DNA of 6,975 bases from Desulfobulbaceae bacterium (GTDB lineage Bacteria > Desulfobacterota > Desulfobulbia > Desulfobulbales > Desulfurivibrionaceae): positions 1 to 6,975 of the forward strand of contig PWOG01000350.1 of assembly GCA_003557565.1 (NCBI GenBank), given 5' to 3'. The stretch's first letter is position 1; each line of letters begins with the position of its first letter. The notes under the pieces were generated by a model that saw nothing but the letters and a program-made list of their open reading frames with translations, was not told where the DNA came from and did not search any database. Below, one piece after another: positions 1 to 5,278 of this stretch. The position numbers and the translations under genes are program-made.

Positions 1-9
1 ACCCGGCAC

Positions 10-143
10 GTAAGTGATCACCGGGGCGAAATGGTAAGCGGTCACAGGGTGCCGCAGGTTGTGGTGAGCTCCGGCGGCAAGCGTACATCAGTACGTGAGC
101 CGTCCCGATCGCCACAAGATGCGGTGCCCTGTGATCGCTTACC
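10..143 (-). repeat. Long palindromic intergenic repeat, copy A (MITE-like)
   Basis: A near-perfect imperfect palindrome. Arms 33-55 and 121-143 pair at 20 of 23 positions. Inner arms continue the pairing (TTGTGG near 59-64 against CCACAA near 112-117), down to GTAC (83-86), loop ATCA, GTAC (91-94). A further half-unit, GTAAGTGATCA at 10-20, lies outside the main hairpin, so the unit GTAAG-YG-RTCAC occurs three times. Read on the minus strand it aligns with the element at 1544-1680: first 23 bp 22/23 identical, centre GTACTGATGTRCGC 13/14, CCGCCGGAGC 10/10, CACCCTGTGACCG-n-TTAC 17/18. That block order shows the two are copies of one element. No transposase is encoded. It is most likely a non-autonomous or REP/MITE-type repeat; the family name is unknown to me. 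Confidence 0.8.
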
Positions 144-168
144 AAAAAAATCAGCTGAAAGTCAGCCG
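144..168 (-). terminator. Intrinsic terminator at the end of the DUF296 gene
   Basis: On the minus strand, CGGCTGA (168-162), loop CTT, TCAGCTG (158-152) form a 7-bp stem with one G-U pair. It is followed by A and seven T residues (150-144). The TGA stop codon (153-151) begins inside the 3' arm of the stem, so the terminator is built into the end of the coding sequence. It should end transcription of the darP-DUF296 pair just before repeat copy A. The stem is short, but the uninterrupted T-tract makes the call reasonable. Confidence 0.65.
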
Positions 169-591
169 ATTGAAACCACCCTCCGGGTACCAGGGGCGGG
201 AGGCGCCAAGGCCGTTGATCTCGAGAATGCAGACTTCCAGCACCAGATAGGTCTTGGTGCCCTTACGCACACAGGCGGTGACGGTGTCGCCGTGATGGCC
301 CATGGCGGCGTGGAGATGAACCCTGGGCTCTTCGTTTTCATCCCAAAAGATGCTGCCGCTGCCCAGGGTTTCCCGGGCTCCGTCGATTTCCTGCCAGACC
401 GGTTCCGGCGGCATTACCGGTTCCCTGGGGCCGGTTACCACCCCGGCGCTGCGCAGGCCGCCGATAACCCAGAACCAGGCGCTGCGGATATTCTCCTTGC
501 GGATCACCCGGTGCAGTCCCTCGAGAAAATCGTCGCCTTCGTCGAAGCGGACGCTGAAAACCCGGCCACTGGTACCGCTGCGATAATCCAT
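151..591 (-). CDS. PPC/DUF296 domain protein (AF0104/ALDC/Ptd012-like fold)
   Basis: A 146-residue protein that is essentially one PPC (DUF296) domain. Seen: an N-terminal strand plus FDEGDDFLEGL (16-26), a central WFWVIGGLRSAGV segment (39-51), SGSIFWDENEEPRVHLHAAMG (78-98) with the family's His-x-His pair at H92 and H94 and further histidines at H99-H100, then TYLVLEVCILE (114-124) and a final Arg-Pro turn. In plants this domain sits in AT-hook DNA-binding proteins. In bacteria it occurs as small trimeric standalone proteins of mostly unknown role, with the histidines proposed to bind a metal. There is no AT-hook here, so DNA binding is not implied. The ATG is preceded by GGGAGG nine bases upstream. 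The gene lies 48 bp behind darP on the same strand and ends in an intrinsic terminator, so it is probably the last gene of that operon. Function unknown. Confidence 0.85.
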   Translation of the reverse strand: MDYRSGTSGRVFSVRFDEGDDFLEGLHRVIRKENIRSAWFWVIGGLRSAGVVTGPREPVMPPEPVWQEIDGARETLGSGSIFWDENEEPRVHLHAAMGHHGDTVTACVRKGTKTYLVLEVCILEINGLGASRPWYPEGGFNRLTFS

Positions 592-639
592 GAATTCTTG
601 CCTCCCTGGAAGGTTGGTCTCCGGTGGTGTTGGTTTGCT

Positions 640-1194
640 TTATTCGCCGCGCTGGCCGCTGGCCAGTCGCTGCTGCTGCCGCAGTCCCTTGAGATGACGA
701 AAGATTTCCCGGCTGTGGGTGATCTTGCGGGTGCGGGCATAACGCCCGGCAAGACCCCGGATGTCGTCCGCGTTGAGTTCGGGCAGCAGGCGTTTGGCCT
801 CGTCCAGGGCGGGGCTGGGCCAGTCGTCGGGTATGGGTATTTCCTCGGCCCTTGCCTCCTCGAAAGCGGTAATGGCGTCGGTGATGATGGCCTGACGCAG
901 TCTTTCCAGTTCGTGGAACTCTTCGTTTTCCTTGAGTTTAGAGCCCTTGCGCCGGGCCAGAAATTCCCCCAGCTGCCGGTAGTCGTCCTCGCTGTTGCGC
1001 AACTCTTTGGCGATGAACTTGATCTGGCGCTTCCGGGCTCCGGCGTTAAGTTTGCCGGTGGCCAGGATCTCCTGCCGGAGAAAGTCGGGCACCGGCAGGG
1101 ATTTGATCTCGCCGGGGGAAAGATCGGCCAGCTCCCCGGCCATTTTTTCTACCCGGGCGGCCTGTCGTTTTTTTTCCGATCTGCTGATATCCAT
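640..1194 (-). CDS. darP: Ribosome assembly factor DarP (YjgA, DUF615 family)
   Basis: A 184-residue, highly charged, helical protein; E. coli YjgA/DarP has about 183. Family features seen: an N-terminal SRSEKKRQA stretch (4-12), the L-x-x-L-x-P-G-E-I-K-x-L-P-V-P segment around 22-36, ARKRQIKFIAKELR (53-66) followed by an acidic ED, a central ELERLRQAIITD region (95-106), and a C-terminal NADDIRGLARYAR-like stretch ending in EIFRHLKGL. DarP associates with the maturing 50S subunit (around the peptidyl-transferase centre, helix 89) and helps late assembly in the cytoplasm. No strong Shine-Dalgarno is visible before the ATG; the start is chosen on length and the family's N-terminus. It heads a probable two-gene operon with the DUF296 gene 48 bp downstream. 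Another ribosome-maturation gene, rsmJ, is also in this window but in a separate unit. Confidence 0.9.
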   Translation of the reverse strand: MDISRSEKKRQAARVEKMAGELADLSPGEIKSLPVPDFLRQEILATGKLNAGARKRQIKFIAKELRNSEDDYRQLGEFLARRKGSKLKENEEFHELERLRQAIITDAITAFEEARAEEIPIPDDWPSPALDEAKRLLPELNADDIRGLAGRYARTRKITHSREIFRHLKGLRQQQRLASGQRGE

Positions 1195-1543
1195 CTGTAT
1201 CTTTTGCGTGTATTCCAGGTTAAGCTGCGTTAAACTCGCGGGTTATTTACCGGTAACGGCCTTGCGCCGGCGCCAGCATGGCAGCAGGGCCTTGGACAAT
1301 AATTGCCATATTAGTGCAGTTAAACAGCCGTTGATGGTTTTGCCAACTAAAAAGAAAAAAATGTGAGGGGGTCGACCGGTGCCGGTGGGCGGTGTGCAAG
1401 TAAAAAGCAGCCCAGCTCGCCCAAGGGGGTTGGCAGAAGATCCCCGGTGGCGCCGAAAGCTTGGCAGGAACGCCGGGTTGGTGCTAACAAGCCGGTGTTG
1501 ATAAAAAAACAGTGGGCTGTCGCCGGAAGGCTGCGGCCTTCGA
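1195..1543. other. Non-coding interval between darP and repeat copy B
   Basis: About 350 bases with no convincing gene; the short open frames crossing it look unlike any protein and run into repeat copy B. It must carry the promoter of darP (leftward) and probably that of the alcohol dehydrogenase (rightward), but I see no promoter good enough to call. Small structures seen: a perfect palindrome TTACCGGTAA (1247-1256); an A-rich run (1349-1361); a 7-bp inverted pair CAGCCCA (1408-1414) and TGGGCTG (1513-1519); and a compact hairpin GAAGGC-TGCG-GCCTTC (1526-1541) ending 2 bp before the repeat. None has an assigned role. Confidence 0.5.
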
Positions 1544-1680
1544 GGTAAGCGATCACGGGGCACCGCCGAAAGCGGCGGCAGGGTTGACTTGCGTACTGAT
1601 GTGCGCGTCACCGCCGGAGCGTGCCGCAACCCGCGCCCACCCTGTGACCGATTACAGTTGGCCCCCCTGCGATCAGTTAC
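1544..1680 (+). repeat. Long palindromic intergenic repeat, copy B (MITE-like)
   Basis: Second copy of the element at 10-143, in the opposite orientation. It begins GGTAAGCGATCAC at 1544, has the conserved central block GTACTGATGTGCGC (1593-1606) with CCGCCGGAGC (1611-1620), the inner 3' arm CACCCTGTGACCGATTAC (1638-1655) and the outer half-unit GATCAGTTAC (1671-1680). The order and spacing of blocks match copy A almost exactly (137 against 134 bp). The arms are more diverged than in copy A: GGTAAGCG pairs imperfectly with CGATTACA. It ends about 53 bp before the start codon of the alcohol dehydrogenase, so a transcript starting upstream would carry it as a folded leader. Confidence 0.78.
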
Positions 1681-1720
1681 CTTTCGACAACTCCGATGAC
1701 CAGATTGACAACCAAGACCA

Positions 1721-1726
1721 GAAGGA
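1721..1726 (+). promoter_or_regulatory. Ribosome binding site fixing the alcohol dehydrogenase start
   Basis: GAAGGA lies seven bases before ATG 1734. The reading frame is open back to an ATG at 1512, but that upstream part runs through repeat copy B and encodes no family sequence. This site and the conserved N-terminus (MNEQKFTVTQPTRIHFG) set the start at 1734. Confidence 0.8.
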
Positions 1727-1733
1727 ATGTAAC

Positions 1734-2909
1734 ATGAACGAGCAGAAATTTACCGTCACCCAGCCCACCCGGATTCACTTCGGCGTGGATACCGTCAACG
1801 ACCTGGCCGCCATGGTTCGTGATCTGGGAGGCAGCCGGGTTTTCCTGGTGATCGATCCCGGGGTGGCGGCTGCCGGCTTGCAGGAGCGGGTCACCGCCTC
1901 CCTGGAGGTGGAACAAGTACCTTTCACCGTCTATGACCAGGTGGCTCCGGAGCCTGGACTGAAGCTGGCCGATCAGGGGGCCGGACTGGCCCTGGAGGCC
2001 GGCTGTGACTGCGTGGTCGGAGTCGGCGGCGGTTCGGCCATGGATGTGGCCAAAGCGGTCAGCATCCTGCTGACCAACGGCGGCAAGGCCGAGGATTATA
2101 TCGGCCTGGGCAAGATCGGTAAAAGCGGGGTGCCCAAGATCATGATTCCCACCACTGCCGGCACCGGTGCCGAGGTGACCTTCACCGCCGTGTTCATAAA
2201 CGAAGAAACCTCATCCAAGGCCGGGATGAACGGAGATCCCCTGTACCCCGACGCCGCCATTCTTGATCCGGCTCTGACCTTGAGCGCTCCCCCCCATGTT
2301 ACCGCCGCCACCGGCATCGACGCCCTGACCCATGCCCTGGAGGCTTATGTTTCCAGTCAGGCCCACGCCATTTCCGACATGTATGCCCTGGAGGCCGTCG
2401 ACCTGATCGCCGGCAACCTGGGCAAGGCCTATGCCCGGGGCGACAACCTGGAGGCCCGCTCCGCCGTCCTGCTGGGCAGCCTGTTGGCGGGCAAGGCCCT
2501 GGCCACCGCCGGCGTCGGCCTGGTGCACGCCATGGCCTATCCCCTGGGCGGTATGCACCAGATTCCCCACGGCCTGGCCAACGCGGTGCTGCTGCCCTAT
2601 GTGATGGCCTACAACCTCATGGGCGCCCCGGAGCGCTTCGCCACCCTGGCGGAGATGTTCGGGGTCGATACTTCCGCCATGACCACGCGGGAGGCGGCGG
2701 AGGCCTCGGTGGAAGCGGTCTGGCGCCTCAACGATGACGTGGGAATTCCCAAAAGTCTGGAAGAACTGGGAATCCCCCGGGATGATATTCCTGAAATGGC
2801 CAGAATCGCCCTTACCGTGGCCCGTCCGGTGGCCAACAACCCCCGCCGGCCTCAGTTGGAAGAGGTGATGGCGGTTTACGAGGCGGCCCTGGACGGCTGG
2901 GAGCAGTAA
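1734..2909 (+). CDS. Iron-containing (group III) alcohol dehydrogenase
   Basis: A 391-residue cytoplasmic NAD(P)-dependent dehydrogenase of the Fe-ADH family, interconverting an alcohol and an aldehyde or ketone. Seen: N-terminal TRIHFG (12-17), the dinucleotide-binding GVGGGSAMDVAK (96-107), IPTTAGTGAEVT (138-149), and a complete set of metal ligands: D196 and H200 in GIDALTHALEAY, H265 in VGLVHAMAYPLGG, and H279 in HQIPHGLANA. FucO (lactaldehyde reductase) uses D196, H200, H263 and H277, so the site is almost superimposable. The length is normal. The sequence is of the generic FucO/YiaY/propanediol-dehydrogenase type, and the substrate cannot be read from it. The next gene, 164 bp downstream on the same strand, is a sugar-type aminotransferase; this suggests, but does not prove, that the two act in sequence (alcohol to aldehyde to amine). 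Repeat copy B lies directly upstream. Confidence 0.93.
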   Translation: MNEQKFTVTQPTRIHFGVDTVNDLAAMVRDLGGSRVFLVIDPGVAAAGLQERVTASLEVEQVPFTVYDQVAPEPGLKLADQGAGLALEAGCDCVVGVGGGSAMDVAKAVSILLTNGGKAEDYIGLGKIGKSGVPKIMIPTTAGTGAEVTFTAVFINEETSSKAGMNGDPLYPDAAILDPALTLSAPPHVTAATGIDALTHALEAYVSSQAHAISDMYALEAVDLIAGNLGKAYARGDNLEARSAVLLGSLLAGKALATAGVGLVHAMAYPLGGMHQIPHGLANAVLLPYVMAYNLMGAPERFATLAEMFGVDTSAMTTREAAEASVEAVWRLNDDVGIPKSLEELGIPRDDIPEMARIALTVARPVANNPRRPQLEEVMAVYEAALDGWEQ

Positions 2910-2931
2910 CCCAAGCAGCCCTTTAAATCTA

Positions 2932-2976
2932 CAGGTTGCTGGCACCGGTGAACGTTTACTGGGAATAAACAACCTG
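2932..2976. other. Branched inverted repeat between the dehydrogenase and aminotransferase genes
   Basis: CAGGTTG (2932-2938) is the inverse of CAACCTG (2970-2976), and between them TTTA (2955-2958) can pair with TAAA (2966-2969). The inner GTGAACGTTTAC (2948-2959) resembles the GTGA-n-CGCTTAC half-unit of the long repeats, so this may be a decayed fragment of the same element. No T-tract follows, so it is not a convincing terminator. The rest of the 164-bp gap shows nothing else except the aminotransferase ribosome binding site. Confidence 0.3.
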
Positions 2977-3073
2977 CAGCGAAATTTTAACCTCCGGTCG
3001 GCCGGCCCAGCCTGCGGTATGGTGCAGAATTTGCCGGGATGGTCCGGGATGAGAATTTATTTGGGAGGATTGT

Positions 3074-4270
3074 ATGCCTGGTTTTGAAGTGTTCGGTGAA
3101 GAAGAGAAGAAGGAAATTGCCGAGGTTCTTGATACCGGAGTGCTGTTTCGTTACGAGTTCCCCGAGGAGCGGCGCGGCATTTACAAAGTGCGCCGGTTTG
3201 AAGAGGAGTTTGCCCGTTACTGTGGCGTCAAGTACGCCCAGGCGGTAACCTCCGGCACCGCCGCCCTCAAGGTGGCACTGGTGGCCATGGGAGTGGGACC
3301 GGGCGATGAGGTTATCACCCAGGGCTTTACCTTTGTCGCCACCTGGGAGGCGATTTTCGATGTCGGGGCGGTACCGGTGTTTGCCGAGGTGGATGAGACC
3401 CTGAATATGGACCCGGCGGACCTGGAGAAAAAGATCAGCCCCGCCACCAGGGCGATCATTCCGGTCCATATGCTCGGGGGGCCGGCCAGGATCGAGGAGA
3501 TCAAGGCGGTGGCCGAACGGTACGGGATTCCGGTTCTGGAAGACACCGCCCAGGCTCCGGGGGCCGGCATCAAAGGCCGCAAGTGCGGCTCCTTTGGTCT
3601 TTGCGGCACCTTTTCCTTCGATCCGGTCAAAACCATGACCACCGGCGAAGGGGGAATGATTGTCACCGATGACGAGGATCTCTGGCGGAAGATGAGCGAG
3701 TACCAGGATCACGGTCACGACCATGTGGCCAATCCCGGCGGCCGGGGTGGCGAGGGCCGCAGCTTCATCGGTTTCAATTACCGGATGATGGAGCTGCAGG
3801 GTGCCATTGGCCTGGCCCAACTGGCCAAGCTCGACGGCATCGTCGAGTCCCAGCGCCGTAACAAGGAGGCCCTGCGCCAGGTGGTGAGCCGCTTGCCGGG
3901 GGTACGTTTTCGCACTATCGTTGATCCGGCCGGGGACAATGCCTCCTTCCTGGCCTTTTTCCTGCCCGATGCCGCCACCGCCCAGAAGGTTAACGGGGTA
4001 TTGGGCAACAACGGGGCCGGGGCGGTTTATTTCGCCGACAACACCTGGCACTATTATCCCAAGTGGGAGCATCTGCTGGCCGGTTCCACCCTGGCGACCT
4101 CCGGTTGGCCCTTCAAGGAAGCCGACGGTCGGCGCCGGGTGCAATACGATCCCCGGGCTCTGCCCCAGTCGGCGGCCATCATGGACCGACTGCTGGTCTA
4201 CCCGGTGCCGATCAAGCTCAGCGATGAGCGTCTGGAGCAGATCAGTCAGGCGGTCAAGGCCGCCTGTTGA
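3074..4270 (+). CDS. DegT/DnrJ/EryC1/StrS family PLP aminotransferase, KdnA-like
   Basis: A 398-residue fold-type I PLP enzyme that transfers an amino group, normally from glutamate, to a keto- or aldehyde-sugar in the cytoplasm. Seen: TSGTAALK (59-66) for the cofactor phosphate, FTFVATWEAI (85-94), the PLP-contacting Asp in LEDTAQ (D157), and the catalytic lysine K186 in SFDPVKTMTTGEGG. An unusual DHGHDH (212-217) is followed by NYRMMELQGAIGLAQL (235-250), the family's subunit-interface segment. The start MPGFEVFG, the FRYEF motif (25-29) and DHGHDH recall KdnA of Shewanella, which aminates 8-oxo-Kdo to Kdo8N; this comparison is from memory. GGGAGG five bases before the ATG supports the start. 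Its neighbour upstream is an Fe-ADH, the enzyme class of KdnB. Other DegT substrates (perosamine or scyllo-inositol type) remain possible. The last 17 bp overlap the 3' end of rsmJ, which converges from the other strand. Confidence 0.92.
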   Translation: MPGFEVFGEEEKKEIAEVLDTGVLFRYEFPEERRGIYKVRRFEEEFARYCGVKYAQAVTSGTAALKVALVAMGVGPGDEVITQGFTFVATWEAIFDVGAVPVFAEVDETLNMDPADLEKKISPATRAIIPVHMLGGPARIEEIKAVAERYGIPVLEDTAQAPGAGIKGRKCGSFGLCGTFSFDPVKTMTTGEGGMIVTDDEDLWRKMSEYQDHGHDHVANPGGRGGEGRSFIGFNYRMMELQGAIGLAQLAKLDGIVESQRRNKEALRQVVSRLPGVRFRTIVDPAGDNASFLAFFLPDAATAQKVNGVLGNNGAGAVYFADNTWHYYPKWEHLLAGSTLATSGWPFKEADGRRRVQYDPRALPQSAAIMDRLLVYPVPIKLSDERLEQISQAVKAAC

Positions 4271-5030
4271 TCAGGTAGACATCGAAGCGGCTGCTTTTGC
4301 CGCTCAGGGAGAAACTTGGCGGCGGCCCGGGCAGCGTCGGTGCCAGACGGGGTCTTTTTACCACCACCCGGCGGCCGGCTTTTTCCAGGGACCGGGCCAG
4401 CAGTTGCCCGGCATCGGGATCGTCGCCGGCGATCCGGCGCAAAACAAGCATCTCCTTTTTGACCAGGGAGCTTTTGGTCCGTTCCGGAAACATGGGGTCC
4501 AGATAGATCACCTCGGCGGCCGGGCACCGGCTTTGTTCCAGGAACGTGAGGGCATCTCCGGTCAGCAGCTGCATTCGCTTGCCGACCAGCTCCGCGGTTT
4601 CCGGAGCGGCCATGGCGCGGGCCAGCCCGTCGGCCAACAGGGCGTGGATTACTGGATTGCGCTCCAGCAGCAGCACCCGGCAGCCCAGGTCGGCCAAAAT
4701 AAAGGCATCCCGGCCCAGCCCGGCGGTGGCGTCGATGACGCTGACCTCTTGCCGGCCCTTGAGGCCCACCGCCCGGGCCAGGTGTTGCCGGCGGCCGCCG
4801 CCGTGGCGGCGCCGGTGGCTGAGTTTGCCGCTTAGAAAATCGGCATAAACCGGTCCCGGCGCCCGCCTGCCGGTGGGCTGCAACTCCAGGCGCCGGGGCG
4901 TGAGCTGCAGCAGCAACGGGGACGGCGGGGTGTTGTGATCGTGCAGGGGCAGGCCCAATTGATCCGCCAGTTGGCGGGCCTTGTTCAACAGGGCGGGATC
5001 GGTGGCGGTTACGGCGATTTCGGTGGTCAC
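4254..5030 (-). CDS. rsmJ: 16S rRNA (guanine-1516-N2) methyltransferase RsmJ
   Basis: A class I SAM-dependent methyltransferase that makes m2G1516 in 16S rRNA. From the GTG at 5030 it has 258 residues, close to the roughly 250 of E. coli RsmJ (YhiQ). Seen: the RsmJ-specific YADFLSGKLSHRRRHGGGR region (62-80) followed by QHLARAVGLK, SAM-binding motif I DATAGLGRD (100-108), LLLERNP (120-126), the catalytic-type YLDPMFP (176-182) followed by KSSLVKKEM, VVVKRP (222-227), and a C-terminal SSRFDVYLI. The frame extends to ATG 5162, but that codon lies upstream of the predicted transcription start, has no ribosome binding site, and adds 44 residues with no family match. GTG 5030 has AGGA three bases before it (short spacing) and gives the family-like TEIAVTATDP N-terminus. 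Convergent with, and overlapping, the aminotransferase gene. Confidence 0.92.
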   Translation of the reverse strand: MTTEIAVTATDPALLNKARQLADQLGLPLHDHNTPPSPLLLQLTPRRLELQPTGRRAPGPVYADFLSGKLSHRRRHGGGRRQHLARAVGLKGRQEVSVIDATAGLGRDAFILADLGCRVLLLERNPVIHALLADGLARAMAAPETAELVGKRMQLLTGDALTFLEQSRCPAAEVIYLDPMFPERTKSSLVKKEMLVLRRIAGDDPDAGQLLARSLEKAGRRVVVKRPRLAPTLPGPPPSFSLSGKSSRFDVYLINRRP

Positions 5031-5117
5031 GTATCCTGCTTTAAAGTTGGAGATCGGGCGATTTTGCCCAAAATGGCAAGCCGTGGCGATTCCTTTGTTT
5101 TTGACTCCCGGTTGTGA

Positions 5118-5130
5118 GGTCTTGAAGACC
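5118..5130. promoter_or_regulatory. Palindrome overlapping the rsmJ promoter -10 and start region
   Basis: GGTCTT-G-AAGACC is a perfect 6+1+6 palindrome. Its right end overlaps the proposed -10 hexamer of rsmJ by three bases, and the rest covers the expected transcription start. The position fits a repressor operator, but no regulator is encoded nearby and a chance palindrome is possible. Confidence 0.3.
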
Positions 5131-5156
5131 ATACACGGTGTGCAGGAGCCCGTCAA
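5128..5156 (-). promoter_or_regulatory. Sigma70-like promoter of rsmJ
   Basis: On the minus strand, TTGACG (5156-5151, 5 of 6 consensus) is separated by exactly 17 bases from TATGGT (5133-5128, 4 of 6). The predicted start near 5121 gives a leader of about 90 bases before GTG 5030. It also leaves ATG 5162 outside the transcript, supporting the shorter RsmJ. Confidence 0.5.
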
Positions 5157-5192
5157 AGCCATTGGTTTTGACCCCGGAGTGGGGGCCGCGAA

Positions 5193-5278
5193 GCCCGGTA
5201 GCGGCGGGTTTGCCGGCAGCCGGGCACATGGACGTGCAGGAGGCCGCCGGCGCCTCGGAGGCGGGCAGGATGCCCGCC
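5193..5278. repeat. String of tandem GC-rich hairpins in the divergent intergenic region
   Basis: Consecutive hairpins seen: GCCCGG (5193-5198) with CCGGGC (5220-5225), enclosing CGGC (5202-5205) and GCCG (5212-5215); GCAC (5224-5227), loop ATGGAC, GTGC (5234-5237); CGCCT (5251-5255), loop CGG, AGGCG (5259-5263); and GGCGGGCA (5260-5267), loop GGA, TGCCCGCC (5271-5278). Modules of the form stem-CAGGATG-stem and stem-CATGGAYG-stem are, as I recall, a recurring design of intergenic repeats in many proteobacterial genomes, so this is probably another repeat family, unrelated to the 135-bp element. It covers both candidate ATG codons (5228 and 5270) of the downstream gene. Confidence 0.5.

Noticed and set aside
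31..1233. A 400-codon plus-strand open frame opposite darP and the DUF296 gene
   Set aside because: It begins inside repeat copy A, shows no family sequence, and lies antisense to two recognisable genes. Long antisense frames are common in GC-rich DNA.
1349..1376. T-rich run on the minus strand (opposite 1349-1361) as a terminator
   Set aside because: The sequence before it (GGTCGACC and nearby CCGG repeats) does not form a hairpin with a usable loop, and no gene ends there.
1243..1629. A 128-codon minus-strand open frame in the darP upstream interval
   Set aside because: Its N-terminal part is translated repeat copy B; the rest is Arg/Pro-rich with no recognisable domain and no clear ribosome binding site.
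10..1680. Long palindromes as integron attC sites or a CRISPR array
   Set aside because: There is no integrase, no attC core sites, no short regularly spaced direct repeats and no cas genes; the copies are 1.4 kb apart and inverted.
1512..1733. Upstream extension of the alcohol dehydrogenase to ATG 1512
   Set aside because: The extra 74 residues are translated repeat copy B; GAAGGA before ATG 1734 and the family N-terminus fix the start there.
1705..1736. Consensus -35 TTGACA at 1705-1710 as promoter of the alcohol dehydrogenase
   Set aside because: The matching -10-like hexamer would overlap the start codon and leave the ribosome binding site outside the transcript.
2987..4144. A 385-codon minus-strand open frame opposite the aminotransferase
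   Set aside because: It mirrors the codon pattern of the real gene, which has intact catalytic motifs; the antisense product has none.
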